From NCBI RefSeq assembly GCF_000380985.1, contig NZ_KB905693.1:310001-374000 (forward strand): a stretch of DNA of 64,000 bases. Reading direction: 5' to 3'. The notes under the pieces are model-generated. The model ran no database searches. It saw nothing but the letters and a program-made list of their open reading frames with translations, and was not told the origin of the DNA. Origin of the DNA: Proteiniphilum acetatigenes DSM 18083. Its GTDB lineage: Bacteria > Bacteroidota > Bacteroidia > Bacteroidales > Dysgonomonadaceae. The position numbers were made by a program, and so were the translations under genes. Numbering within the stretch: position 1 is the stretch's first letter; every line of letters begins with the position of its first letter. Shown in pieces: positions 17,935 through 26,928 of the stretch.

Positions 17935-19473
17935 ATGCTGGTCAAATTGTTTGGAGCGGCTGTACAAGGTATCGATGCAACGCTCATTACCATTGAAGTT
18001 AACTGTTCAAGAGGGATTAGGTTTATGCTGGTAGGCCTGCCCGATACTTCCGTGAAGGAAAGCCATGAACGCATCGTATCAGCCATTGAAGTGAACGGGC
18101 TGAAATTCCCACGTCAACAGATCGTTATCAATATGTCGCCTGCCGATATCCGGAAGGAAGGTTCGGCTTACGACCTGCCGCTCGCTGTCGGTATCCTCGC
18201 CGCCTCCGGCTCCGTTTCTTCCGGCAGGCTTGGTGATTACCTGATGATGGGTGAATTGTCGCTCGACGGAACAATTCTTCCTTTAAAGGGAGCACTCTCT
18301 ATCGCGTTAATGGCGAGGGAGAACGGATTCAAAGGGTTTATCCTGCCTGTGGCAAATGCGAAAGAAGCCGCCGTGGTAGAGGGATTGGAGGTTTATGGAA
18401 TAAACAATATCCGTGAGGTGGTCGCTTTTTTTAACGGTGAACAGAAGTTGCAACCTACAACGGTCGATCTGCAACAAGAGTTTTTGGAAGGGCGCTCTTC
18501 TTTCGAATTCGATTTTTCCGATGTAAAGGGACAGGAGAATGTGAAACGGGCGTTAGAGGTAGCTGCTGCCGGAAGCCATAACGTTATTATGGTAGGTCCG
18601 CCGGGATCCGGCAAGTCGATGATGGCAAAACGAATGCCCTCTATCCTGCCTCCTTTTTCGTTGGAAGAGGCGTTAGAGACGACAAAGATACACAGTGTGG
18701 CAGGAAAGACCGATCTGGACAGTTCGCTCACGACCAACCGTCCCTTTCGTTCACCTCACCATACTATCAGCGATGTGGCGATGGTGGGGGGAGGTTCATA
18801 TCCCCAACCCGGTGAAATAAGCCTGGCACATAATGGTGTACTTTTTCTCGACGAGTTGCCGGAGTTCAGTAGAAATGTGCTTGAAGTGATGCGACAGCCG
18901 TTGGAAGATCGTAAGATCACTATATCACGTGCCAAATTCACGGTAGATTATCCAGCCGGATTTATGCTGGTAGCGGCAATGAATCCCTGCCCCTGCGGCT
19001 ACCATAATCATCCCGACAAAGAGTGTGTATGCCCTCCCGGAGCTGTACAAAAATATCTCAACAGAGTCTCCGGACCACTTCTCGACCGGATTGATATCCA
19101 GATAGAGATAGTACCGGTTCCGTTCGAAAAGATCTCCGATACTACACCGGCGGAACGGAGTGCAGATATCTGCAATAGGGTTGTGAAAGCAAGAGAGATT
19201 CAGTTACACCGCTTCAGAAACAGGAAAGGTGTCTTTTGTAATGCGCAGATGAACGGAAGGATGTTGCGTGAATATGCTTCACCCGACCAAAAAGGAATGA
19301 AATTGCTACAGGCAGCGATGGAAAGACTCAATCTTTCTGCCCGTGCCTACGACCGTATACTGAAAGTATCCCGAACTATTGCTGATCTCGACGGGAGTCA
19401 ACAGGTGCAACCGTCACACCTGGCAGAGGCGATCAACTACCGGAATCTCGACAGGGAGAATTGGGCATTGTAA
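17935..19473 (+). CDS. YifB/ComM-family AAA+ ATPase
   Basis: Predicted 512 residues starting at the ATG at 17935, which gives the family's usual N terminus MLVKLFGAAVQGIDATLI; an earlier in-frame ATG would overlap the previous gene. Residues 1-170 are the S5-like ChlI/Lon-protease-type fold. The Mg-chelatase-like AAA domain follows: Walker A GPPGSGKSMMAKR near 221-233, Walker B VLFLDELPEF near 301-310, then MNPCPCGYHNHPDKECVCPP with a cysteine cluster, and GPLLDRIDIQIE. In Vibrio, ComM is a helicase that speeds branch migration during natural transformation. Cells without competence also have it, so a wider recombination role is likely. Confidence 0.93.
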   Translation: MLVKLFGAAVQGIDATLITIEVNCSRGIRFMLVGLPDTSVKESHERIVSAIEVNGLKFPRQQIVINMSPADIRKEGSAYDLPLAVGILAASGSVSSGRLGDYLMMGELSLDGTILPLKGALSIALMARENGFKGFILPVANAKEAAVVEGLEVYGINNIREVVAFFNGEQKLQPTTVDLQQEFLEGRSSFEFDFSDVKGQENVKRALEVAAAGSHNVIMVGPPGSGKSMMAKRMPSILPPFSLEEALETTKIHSVAGKTDLDSSLTTNRPFRSPHHTISDVAMVGGGSYPQPGEISLAHNGVLFLDELPEFSRNVLEVMRQPLEDRKITISRAKFTVDYPAGFMLVAAMNPCPCGYHNHPDKECVCPPGAVQKYLNRVSGPLLDRIDIQIEIVPVPFEKISDTTPAERSADICNRVVKAREIQLHRFRNRKGVFCNAQMNGRMLREYASPDQKGMKLLQAAMERLNLSARAYDRILKVSRTIADLDGSQQVQPSHLAEAINYRNLDRENWAL

Positions 19474-19490
19474 GGTGGGAAGGTGGGAAG
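19472..19490 (+). repeat. G-rich GGTGGGAA repeat directly after the yifB stop codon
   Basis: AAGGTGGGAAGGTGGGAAGG begins within the yifB stop codon and runs up to the broken end of the four-helix-bundle gene fragment. Related tracts are at 19706, 28283 and 36733. Confidence 0.6.
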
Positions 19491-19691
19491 GCTGAAGGTG
19501 CCTCCAGAAATTCTACAAAAGAATTTATTCAGTTTATTTACATATCCAACGGATCATTGTCAGAAATTGAAATGCAATTAGAGTTAGCAGTAAGATTGGG
19601 ATTTATACAGGAGCAGAAAATTCCGGTTGAGAGTATAAAGCATATCAGATCAATGCTTTTAGGGCTTATCAGATCCCTGAAAGATAAATAA
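19491..19691 (+). pseudogene. C-terminal fragment of a four-helix-bundle (S23-type) protein gene
   Basis: The frame encodes AEGASRNSTKEFIQFIYIS, then GSLSEIEMQLELAVRLGFI and a last helix with IRSMLLGLIRSLKDK. This matches the second half of the small four-helix-bundle proteins related to those encoded in 23S rRNA intervening sequences, from the conserved IAEG turn onward. The first half, normally about 50 residues, is missing and the G-rich repeat sits at the break. No start codon belongs to it, so I call it a remnant. Function of the intact family is unclear. Confidence 0.75.
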
Positions 19692-19705
19692 TAACCCAAA
19701 TCCTT

Positions 19706-19734
19706 TCCACTCTTCCACCTTTTCACCTTTTCTC
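19706..19734 (-). repeat. G-rich repeat at the stop codon of the M15 peptidase gene
   Basis: On the minus strand the gene ends AAAAGGTGA and continues AAAGGTGGAAGAGTGGAAAGG. The stop TGA is itself part of the first repeat unit, as at yifB and at the methyltransferase-like gene. Confidence 0.55.
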
Positions 19735-20454
19735 AAAATGATGATCGTCGTAGAATTTTGTAAAGGAGTGTCCCCATCGGAAACCGAGTCTACGGAACTC
19801 TTCCACTACCGGATGACCGGGATAGAGGGTGCCGTTTACCGTGGTGTCCAATACCGCTCCTTCGGGTTTGTTGGGACGATTTTCTGTTTTCCAGCGTAAA
19901 GGATTGAACCGTGGATTGATATCAATGGCCATCCCCGTCGCATGTTTGGAATAAGTAATGTCGCGGTAGCAGAAGCTATAACTGTTATTATCGTCCATTG
20001 ACAGGCTGTCGTTCCAACCGTATTTTACAATAGGGATTGCCTTTTCAATGACGAAACCCTTGTCAAACATAAACCTGAAAATCTTCTTGATATCATTTGC
20101 TATTGTTTTGTTGGAAAGGATCTGCCCGCGATGGATCTTTCCGTCGGTGGAGAGATACACTACCCCGAAAAGTGTTAATTGATCGATAATGCTTTGAGGT
20201 GCTTTGGTGCCGGCAATTGCTTCTTCAAAACTATAATCGGCATCGATGATGGTATCATTCCCTACCGATGTCGTCTCAGCGACTTCCGGAGTATCGTGAA
20301 ACCAGTAGTTTACAGTTGTGTCGGCAATTTCGATTGGTTGTCCGGACTCTGCCGTTGTATCTCCGTTCCCTGTTAGCGGTCGTTTGTCTCTTTTGTATTC
20401 AGTGCATGAATAAAAAAAGCAGAGGATGGAAAAAAGGAAAAGAATGATTTTCAT
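19723..20454 (-). CDS. M15-family peptidase lipoprotein (D-Ala-D-Ala carboxypeptidase-like)
   Basis: Predicted 243-residue lipoprotein; the signal MKIILFLFSILCFFYSC ends in Cys 17. A low-complexity acidic linker runs to about residue 75. The catalytic domain shows the M15 zinc motif SKHATGMAIDINPRFNP near residues 168-184 (His and Asp ligands) and WGHSFTKFYDDHHFE at the end (third His ligand). Enzymes with this pattern cut D-Ala-D-Ala or L-Ala-D-Glu bonds in peptidoglycan peptides. It lies 68 bases downstream of dnaX on the same strand. The exact bond cut is not known. Confidence 0.88.
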   Translation of the reverse strand: MKIILFLFSILCFFYSCTEYKRDKRPLTGNGDTTAESGQPIEIADTTVNYWFHDTPEVAETTSVGNDTIIDADYSFEEAIAGTKAPQSIIDQLTLFGVVYLSTDGKIHRGQILSNKTIANDIKKIFRFMFDKGFVIEKAIPIVKYGWNDSLSMDDNNSYSFCYRDITYSKHATGMAIDINPRFNPLRWKTENRPNKPEGAVLDTTVNGTLYPGHPVVEEFRRLGFRWGHSFTKFYDDHHFEKR

Positions 20455-20522
20455 CGAGAACGATCTTTATGGCGTTTCCTGTTTGACTCTTTCCTGAAGA
20501 GGCGACCGGATGAAACGGACTA

Positions 20523-22355
20523 TTAACTCAGTTCCAGTCCGAACTCATCGGAAAGTTTTTGGAGCGAAGGGTTTTGTTGTACCATCTCGTCGAATATCTC
20601 ACGGGAAGTCAGGGGTTTTTTAATGACATTCACCTCTGAGATCCTGATGGTCATAGTAATATCGCCATTTTTTAATTTTTCCCTTAGGAAAGAGAGAAGT
20701 GTGATACTGTGATCGGTGAGGTATTGCTTGTTAAGCTCCGTATTTACTTCCACTTCGAACAGCGTGTCGCTTAGCATCCTGGGATGATAGAGCGTCATGG
20801 TATTCTTGAGAAGTTTCTCTTCATTCAGGTTATTTGCATATTCCTTCCAGGCGTTTATCAGCTCATTCTCAGTGAAGAGATTGTTTCCATTGTGCTGTTG
20901 CATGTCCGTACCGGAGGAGGAAGTCTCTTCTTCTTTCTTATTTGAGATAGAGGAAAGTGATACGCCCATCCCCGCAAGGGAAACCGTTCTCTTTTTCAGT
21001 GTTGCAGCTGCTTCAGCAGGCTTACGTATACTGCTTGCTGCCGGTTTCTGCACATCGGGTTCAGTTCCGGAAACATCTTTTTTTCTGGAGTCATCCTCTT
21101 TTTCGGAGTCTGTCTTTCTTTGAGTGATGTCTTCTCTTTCAGAGACTTTTTCCCTTTCGGGAGCCCTCTCTTGTCGGATATCTGTTTGTGTCGGTTTTTC
21201 TTTCGAGGCTATCGGTTCAATGGCTCTTTTTTTTTCCGTTTTTACGGCGGAAGCACCATCCGGAGTAGATAGTTGGCATAGCCGTATGAGTGCCAGTTCT
21301 AACAGAAGTCGTTTGTTCTTGCTAAGCCGATAGCTCAGGTCGCATTCATTCGATATTTCAATGGCCTGATACAGAAATTGGTTGCTGCACCTTTGGGCCA
21401 TCGCGATATATCGCTCACGGATGGAGGCCCCTACCTGGAAGAGCTGTGCGGTCAAAGGATCCCTGCATACCAGCAGGTCACGGAAATGATTGGAAATACC
21501 GCTGATAATGTATTGTCCTTCAAAGCCCCTGTTGAGGATATCGTTCAATATCAGCAGGCAGTCCACCACGTTACCGTCAAGGATAGCGTCGGACAACCTG
21601 AAATAATATTCATAGTCGAGTACATTCAGGTTTTCAATCACAGCCTGATAAGTGATGTTTCCTCCGGTATAGCTCACTGTCTGGTCGAAGATGGAGAGCG
21701 CGTCACGCATCCCTCCGTCTGCTTTTTGAGCGATGATATTCAATGCTTCCGGTTCGGTCTTTACTCCTTCCTGATCGGCCACATATTGCAGATGTGCGAC
21801 CGTATCGGCAATGGTGATACGGTTGAAATCATATACTTGGCAACGCGACAGGATAGTAGGGATAATCTTCTGTTTCTCTGTAGTGGCAAGAATAAAGATG
21901 GCATGTGCCGGCGGCTCTTCCAGCGTTTTCAGGAAAGAGTTAAAAGCCGCCTGGGAAAGCATGTGCACCTCGTCGATGATGTATACCTTATATCTCCCTA
22001 TCTGTGGTGGGACACGCACCTGGTCGATCAGGCTGCGGATATCATCTACACCATTATTGGAGGCGGCATCCAATTCGTGGATGTTATAGGAGCGCTGTTC
22101 GTTGAATGCCACACACGATTCGCATTGGTTACATGCCTCATGGTCCGCAGCGGGATTGAGGCAATTGATGGTTTTCGCGAAAATGCGGGCACAGGTGGTT
22201 TTCCCCACACCCCGCGGCCCGCTGAACAGGTATGCGTGTGCCAGCTTATTACCGGCAATCGCATTTTTCAGCGTGGTGGTAAGGGCTTCCTGTCCCACTA
22301 CTGACTTGAATGTAGAGGGTCTGTATTTTCGTGCGGAAACAACAAATGTATCCAT
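20523..22355 (-). CDS. dnaX: DNA polymerase III gamma/tau subunit
   Basis: Predicted 610 residues from the ATG at 22355 (the frame can be extended five codons to a TTG). The clamp-loader ATPase reads SARKYRPSTFKSVVGQE, Walker A GPRGVGKTT near 40-48, a zinc-binding Cys cluster CLNPAADHEACNQCESC near 60-76, the DEVHM box near 124, and the SRC arginine finger near 165-167. Residues 375-480 are a charged, low-complexity linker rich in Glu, Lys and Arg, and a tau-type tail follows. It loads the sliding clamp and bridges polymerase and helicase. I see no slippery A-run that would signal a shorter gamma form. Confidence 0.95.
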   Translation of the reverse strand: MDTFVVSARKYRPSTFKSVVGQEALTTTLKNAIAGNKLAHAYLFSGPRGVGKTTCARIFAKTINCLNPAADHEACNQCESCVAFNEQRSYNIHELDAASNNGVDDIRSLIDQVRVPPQIGRYKVYIIDEVHMLSQAAFNSFLKTLEEPPAHAIFILATTEKQKIIPTILSRCQVYDFNRITIADTVAHLQYVADQEGVKTEPEALNIIAQKADGGMRDALSIFDQTVSYTGGNITYQAVIENLNVLDYEYYFRLSDAILDGNVVDCLLILNDILNRGFEGQYIISGISNHFRDLLVCRDPLTAQLFQVGASIRERYIAMAQRCSNQFLYQAIEISNECDLSYRLSKNKRLLLELALIRLCQLSTPDGASAVKTEKKRAIEPIASKEKPTQTDIRQERAPEREKVSEREDITQRKTDSEKEDDSRKKDVSGTEPDVQKPAASSIRKPAEAAATLKKRTVSLAGMGVSLSSISNKKEEETSSSGTDMQQHNGNNLFTENELINAWKEYANNLNEEKLLKNTMTLYHPRMLSDTLFEVEVNTELNKQYLTDHSITLLSFLREKLKNGDITMTIRISEVNVIKKPLTSREIFDEMVQQNPSLQKLSDEFGLELS

Positions 22356-22404
22356 AGCTCTATTGGACAATTATTCTTTAAATAATATAGTGAAAGCCGG
22401 GAGA

Positions 22405-22510
22405 AAAGCCAAACTTGTTTGAATTATTCCGTTAAGAGGGTGCAAAACGAGTTTACTCGTTTGCCGAACACAGGAATAATCTAACTCGTTGGACTTATCC
22501 GAGGCGTATC
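22405..22510 (+). repeat. Palindromic leader repeat E (between dnaX and the DUF5106 gene)
   Basis: Three palindromes in a row: CAAAC-TT-GTTTG (22410-22421), AAACGAGT-TT-ACTCGTTT (22445-22462) and CTAAC-TC-GTTGG (22481-22492, one T-G pair). Centres are 38 and 33 bases apart. Between the first two is AATTATTCCGTTAAGAG. A -7-like box for dnaX (CAAATATA on the plus strand at 22518-22525) would place the element in the dnaX leader. Apart from this the 22356-22689 gap shows nothing clear. Confidence 0.7.
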
Positions 22511-22689
22511 CATTCTACAAATATACGAAAAATATTCTGAACTTGTCTGCCGGTCATTTCTCATCTTCTTTTATAAGAAAATGGTATTTTTACCCGTATG
22601 TGTGGTTTTAAAAAGAAAATCATGTAATTTTGAGGTGTAATCAAACTACTTCTGGAAGAAATAGTCTGTTATAGTTGAACATATAGAAA

Positions 22690-23661
22690 ATGAAACATAT
22701 TCTTTCAATCATAATTTTGGCGGGGACGATGCTGATAGTTGGCTTTTCCTGTCTCTCGAGTAAAAAAGCGCGGACGGAAGCTCCTGACGAAAAAAACCCA
22801 CAGGTACAAACCATCGTGCCTGATACGTTTATACTGCCGCGGATACCTGAAATTATGAAAGATCCCGAGGAGAGAGCTAAATATTTAGTAATGCACTACT
22901 GGGACAGGTTTGATTTTGCCGATCGTAATCTTATCCAGCGGCCGGAAATTACGGAGCAGGCTTTTGTAGACTATATCAATATCCTTGGTTATGTGCCCAA
23001 AGAAAATGTAGATGTTTCAGTTGTATATACGTTACAGAAGGCAGAGATCGATACAATGATGTATGTGCATTTTACGGAATTATTCGAAAAATATCTCTAC
23101 GATCCAAATTCCCCTTTTCGTAACGAGGAGTATTATTTGCCCGTATTGCAGGAAGTGGTAAGCTCACCGTTGCTGACGGAAGAGAGACGGTCACGCTATG
23201 GATTCCAACAGGAAATGTCCAGACAGAACCGTGTTGGGGAGAGTGCCAATGATTTTACATATACGGTCTCTGCGGGACAATCATTCCGGTTGTATGATCT
23301 GAAGAGCGAATACACGCTGCTGATGTTTACCAATCCCGGCTGTTCCACTTGTGCTGCAGTAACGGAACGCCTCAGGGAGTCGAAAGAATTGAAGGATGCG
23401 TTGGCTCTGAACAGCCCGACACGTACCATGCTCACCATTCTCGCCCTTTCTCCCGATAGTGATCCGGAAGAGTGGAAGGCACCTCTTTCTGAGATACCTG
23501 CCCAATGGGTATATGCATATGATAAAAGCGGAGAAATTACGAAAAAGAGATTGTACGATATTAAAGCGTTTCCCACCCTTTATCTGTTGAATAAGGATAA
23601 AAAAGTGATCCTGAAAGATACATCCATAGAGGCGATTGAGTCATTTTTCTCTGTTCGTTAG
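22690..23661 (+). CDS. DUF5106/thioredoxin-like lipoprotein with a CSTC motif
   Basis: Predicted 323-residue lipoprotein; the signal ends in FSC with Cys near residue 21. Residues 45-190 fit the helical DUF5106 domain (YLVMHYWDRFDFADRNLI). The C-terminal thioredoxin-like domain has YTLLMFTNPGCSTCAAV, so a CXXC pair (Cys-Ser-Thr-Cys) is present, and a cis-Pro loop FPTLYLL. It likely handles thiols in the periplasm or at the outer membrane. It stands alone with a leader of unknown start. Compare with the two thioredoxin-fold proteins in this window that have lost these cysteines. Confidence 0.82.
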   Translation: MKHILSIIILAGTMLIVGFSCLSSKKARTEAPDEKNPQVQTIVPDTFILPRIPEIMKDPEERAKYLVMHYWDRFDFADRNLIQRPEITEQAFVDYINILGYVPKENVDVSVVYTLQKAEIDTMMYVHFTELFEKYLYDPNSPFRNEEYYLPVLQEVVSSPLLTEERRSRYGFQQEMSRQNRVGESANDFTYTVSAGQSFRLYDLKSEYTLLMFTNPGCSTCAAVTERLRESKELKDALALNSPTRTMLTILALSPDSDPEEWKAPLSEIPAQWVYAYDKSGEITKKRLYDIKAFPTLYLLNKDKKVILKDTSIEAIESFFSVR

Positions 23662-23785
23662 GTTATGCATAAGCTGTCGTCTTCCTAAAGCTTTCTGTTG
23701 ATTGTGTAATTAATTTATAATCAGATTTTTATTTTTAATTAGACATTAATATTAACATTTAGAAGTATTTTTTTTGGCAAAATAG

Positions 23786-23849
23786 TTTCCCGATAGGAAA
23801 AAGTGACGTACTTTTGCCGGCTTAAGAATGAGACTTTTAGCGAAAAGTC
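23786..23849 (+). promoter_or_regulatory. Promoter and leader hairpin of the TlpA-like gene
   Basis: TTTC at 23786-23789 and TACTTTTG at 23809-23816 are 19 bases apart. Ten to thirty bases into the transcript lies a perfect hairpin GACTTTT-AGCG-AAAAGTC (23832-23849), followed by about 70 bases of leader before the start codon. Confidence 0.6.
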
Positions 23850-23920
23850 GTATAGTTAATGGATTTAGTCTACTGCGTGAAGCAATGGCTTTATCTGAGT
23901 ATTAACCTAACTAAATTTTT

Positions 23921-24412
23921 ATGAAGTACTTGAGCTTTTGCCTTGTATCGGTGGTTGCATTCGTATTATCATCCGGTTCGGTAAAAACAGAGTTGCCTTC
24001 CACAGGTTATCATCCAGGAGAGATGATCCCTGATATTGTTTTAACGGATTCGGAAGGTAATTACCGTAACCTGCACGATTATAAAGGCAAAAAAGTGGTG
24101 GTCAATTTTTGGGCCACTTACCATGCCCAATCCAGAGCGAACAATGTTCAACTCTATAACTATCTGCAAAATAGCAATAGTGATGTTGAATTTGTTTCAG
24201 TTGCTTTCGATGAAAACAGGAATGTTGTGGAAAGAACATTGATTGTGGATAGGCTGGAGAGTATATCTCAATTCTATGAGATAAGTGGGACCGGTTCAGA
24301 GACCTATAAAGATTTCAAACTGAACGGGGAGTTCCGTAACTACTTAATAGATGAGAACGGAGTAATCATCGCGATGAATGTCACTCCCGAAGATTTGAAA
24401 ACAATCCTTTAA
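23921..24412 (+). CDS. TlpA-like thioredoxin-fold protein lacking the CXXC motif
   Basis: Predicted 163 residues with an N-terminal signal (about 1-20). The fold is clear: GEMIPDIVLTDSEGNYRNL, DYKGKKVVVNFWATYHAQSR split here, and FRNYLIDENGVIIAMNVTPEDL. In TlpA and ResA relatives the helix after the second strand starts WATWCGPCR; here it is WATYHAQSR, so both cysteines are replaced while the flanks are kept. The cis-Pro equivalent is also altered (GEFRNYLID). It cannot be a standard thiol-disulfide enzyme. It has its own promoter and terminator, so it is an independent gene rather than decay within an operon. Confidence 0.8.
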   Translation: MKYLSFCLVSVVAFVLSSGSVKTELPSTGYHPGEMIPDIVLTDSEGNYRNLHDYKGKKVVVNFWATYHAQSRANNVQLYNYLQNSNSDVEFVSVAFDENRNVVERTLIVDRLESISQFYEISGTGSETYKDFKLNGEFRNYLIDENGVIIAMNVTPEDLKTIL

Positions 24413-24428
24413 GTTTTGATAATGAATT

Positions 24429-24468
24429 AAAAACGGGCATCGAAATATAATTCGGTACCCGTTTTTTT
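24429..24468 (+). terminator. Rho-independent terminator after the TlpA-like gene
   Basis: AAAAACGGG pairs with CCCGTTTTT, with an inner ATCGAA/TTCGGT arm, and a run of seven Ts follows the stem. Confidence 0.8.
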
Positions 24469-24555
24469 AATTTTCGGCAATTAATTTTGTATCCGCAACT
24501 TTTCTGTTTCCGGTTTGTTCCGGCTTACAACTTTTTCCGGCTTAATTCCGTTTAT

Positions 24556-25302
24556 TTACTTGGCTTTTCCCTGGTTAGCCACGGCATCCATCAGTTTTTT
24601 GATCTCTTCCGGATCACCTAAGAAATAATCCTTTTGCAGATTCATTTCATCGTCGAATTCGAAAACATAGGGAACAGCTGTCGGTAAATTCAGGCTTACG
24701 ATATCTTCGTCGGAGATATTTTTCAGGTGCTTGATAATACCGCGGAGGCTGTTTCCGTGAGCAGCTACGATCACCTGGTCGAGCTTTTTCATTTCCGGTA
24801 CGATAGTATTGTTCCAGTAGGGAAGGATGCGTTCTACGGTGTCTTTCAACGCTTCGGTGAGAGGAAGATCTTTTTCGTCAACTCCTTTGTAGCGAGGATC
24901 CTGGAATGGTGAACGTTTGTCTTCCTTGTCAAGTGGTGTGGGGGGAACGTCATAACTACGACGCCAGATAAGTACCTGGTCATCACCATATTTCTCTGCT
25001 GTCTCCGCCTTGTTCAGTCCTTGCAACATGCCGTAATGCTTTTCATTCAGCCGCCAGGTCTTTTCTACCGGGATCCAGTCCAGGTCCATCTCATCGAGTA
25101 CCACATTCAAAGTCTTTACTGCCCTTTTCAGATAGGAAGTATATGCTTTTTCGAATTGGAAACCCTCCTCTTTCAGCAGTTTACCAGCTTTGTGCGCTTC
25201 TGCGATACCCTTTTCGGAGAGATCCACATCAGTCCATCCTGTAAAGCGGTTCTCTTTATTCCATACGCTTTCGCCGTGGCGAATTAAGACTACTTTCTTC
25301 AT
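24556..25302 (-). CDS. gpmA: 2,3-bisphosphoglycerate-dependent phosphoglycerate mutase
   Basis: Predicted 248-residue glycolytic enzyme that converts 3-phosphoglycerate to 2-phosphoglycerate through a phosphohistidine. The catalytic His is in [18 protein letters not shown] at residues 6-23; the partner residues are in YLKRAVKTL near 58-66, [14 protein letters not shown] near 88-101 and [14 protein letters not shown] near 182-195. Length is typical of the cofactor-dependent type. Single gene on the minus strand. Confidence 0.97.
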   Translation of the reverse strand: MKKVVLIRHGESVWNKENRFTGWTDVDLSEKGIAEAHKAGKLLKEEGFQFEKAYTSYLKRAVKTLNVVLDEMDLDWIPVEKTWRLNEKHYGMLQGLNKAETAEKYGDDQVLIWRRSYDVPPTPLDKEDKRSPFQDPRYKGVDEKDLPLTEALKDTVERILPYWNNTIVPEMKKLDQVIVAAHGNSLRGIIKHLKNISDEDIVSLNLPTAVPYVFEFDDEMNLQKDYFLGDPEEIKKLMDAVANQGKAK

Positions 25303-25398
25303 ACAACTATTTTATTTATAATTACTAATTACTAATGAGTTTATGGGGCGAAAATCCGAGATTTTGAATTGCAACAATGTTCGGAGGAGCCAAAATAG

Positions 25399-25441
25399 AC
25401 ATGCTCAAATCTTGAATTTGAAATCTGAAATCTTGAATCTA
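25399..25441. repeat. AT-rich AATCTTGAAT-type repeat
   Basis: Imperfect repeats of AAATCTTGAATTTGAAATCT lie about 95 bases upstream of gpmA. A related stretch (AAATTCCAAATC then TTTTGAATCTGGAATTTT) is found at 36860-36910 just before the adenosyltransferase gene. Confidence 0.5.
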
Positions 25442-25503
25442 ATTTATTCTCTGCAAAACTACATAAAATTGGCCTAATTGCAGGCGATCGGGATGTAAAT
25501 TTA

Positions 25504-26886
25504 TCAAAAAGGCATACTCTGCAACCTCTGTTTATCTTCCTCTTCCATTCTGTTCAGCAGGCGAAGCTGGATAATCAACAGATAGATCGATAAGATAGCC
25601 GACAGCGTATCGGCTACCGGCATGGCGATCCAGATACCGTCCAAACCCCATAGACGGGGAAAGACAATGATGAAGGGAACCAGGAATATTAACTGGCGGC
25701 TCAGGCTCTGTATGATCGATTTGGCGGCATAGCCCAAACTCTGAAAAAAGCTGGAGGCTACTATCTGTATACCCACGAGCGGGAAGGCGGCAATAGTGAT
25801 CCGGATCCCTTTTTCGGTGATCGAGAGCAGTTCCGGGTCGGTGGTAAAAGCCGAGGCAAACAGGCGCGGGAAGAACTGCCCGACAATGAATGTAAAGGTG
25901 GTGATTACCGTAGCCACTTTCAGTGAATAGTAAAGGGTTTCCTTTACCCTGGTAAAATTACGGGCACCGTAGTTGTATCCAATGATAGGTTGCGTACCCT
26001 GGTTAAGTCCCATGATGATCATCACGAAAGTCATGATTACGGTATTGATGATGCCGTATGCACCGACTGCCAGGTCGCCCCCGTGGCGCAAGAGGGAGGT
26101 ATTCAACAACACCGCTACACCGGAGGCTGCTACCTGCATACTGAACGGTGAGATCCCTATAGAGAGAATGGCGGCGACGATTTTCTTGTCGAGGCGTACG
26201 TTCTTCCACCGGAGACGGATCAGGCTGCTTTCCCTGGTAAAATGATCCATGACGAAGAGCATGCCGATAAACATGGAGATCACCGTAGCCCACGCTACCC
26301 CTTTTATTCCAAGGTTGAACAGATAGAGGAAGAGTGGTGTAAGGATAATATTAAAGACAGCACCTATAAGCATGGTGATCATTGCTTTTTTGGGATAACC
26401 GGAAGAGCGCATCATCGCGTTAAAGTTGTAACAGAGGCTCACGAACACATTACCCAGCAGGACGATTTGCAGATAGTCGCGCGCATAAGGGAGAGTGAGG
26501 TCGCTGGCACCGAACGCCCTTAGAATAGGATCGAGGTAGATCAGGATAAGGGTGATGAAGACGGCGTTGAGTATTACCGTGATCAATAGTGAATTGCCGA
26601 GTATCTTCTCCGCTGTTAACCTGTCCTGTTTTCCTAAACTAATGGAAATACGGGCAGCCCCGCCTGCTCCTACCAGCATTCCCAGCGAAGCGGTGAGATT
26701 CATCACAGGGAATGTGATGGCAAGACCGGAAATGGCCAATGCGCCCACTCCCTGCCCGATAAAAATACGCCCAATTACGTTGTACATCGCTGTGACCAAT
26801 GTTCCTACAATGCCGGGGAGGGCGTAATCCCATACTAATTTACTGATTTTCTTCGTCTGAAAATCCTGTTCTCTTTTTGATTGCAA
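25504..26886 (-). CDS. MATE-family multidrug/sodium antiporter
   Basis: Predicted 460-residue inner-membrane protein with about 12 hydrophobic helices in two related halves, as expected for MATE transporters that expel drugs or metabolites against Na+ or H+. The first helix region reads WDYALPGIVGTLVTAMYNVIG and a second-half match is IMGLNQGTQPIIGYNYGAR. The start is a TTG at 26886, because the next in-frame Met falls inside the first membrane helix; AAGAAAG lies upstream. The desulfidase-like gene upstream is only 42 bases away on the same strand, so both are probably co-transcribed. The substrate is unknown. Confidence 0.88.
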   Translation of the reverse strand: MQSKREQDFQTKKISKLVWDYALPGIVGTLVTAMYNVIGRIFIGQGVGALAISGLAITFPVMNLTASLGMLVGAGGAARISISLGKQDRLTAEKILGNSLLITVILNAVFITLILIYLDPILRAFGASDLTLPYARDYLQIVLLGNVFVSLCYNFNAMMRSSGYPKKAMITMLIGAVFNIILTPLFLYLFNLGIKGVAWATVISMFIGMLFVMDHFTRESSLIRLRWKNVRLDKKIVAAILSIGISPFSMQVAASGVAVLLNTSLLRHGGDLAVGAYGIINTVIMTFVMIIMGLNQGTQPIIGYNYGARNFTRVKETLYYSLKVATVITTFTFIVGQFFPRLFASAFTTDPELLSITEKGIRITIAAFPLVGIQIVASSFFQSLGYAAKSIIQSLSRQLIFLVPFIIVFPRLWGLDGIWIAMPVADTLSAILSIYLLIIQLRLLNRMEEEDKQRLQSMPF

Positions 26887-26928
26887 AATTTCTTTCTTGT
26901 AATAACCCGGACGATCTATTACTTCGTC

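Noticed and set aside
21378-22304. Plus-strand frame of 308 codons opposite dnaX
   Set aside because: Antisense shadow of dnaX, whose ATPase motifs are complete.
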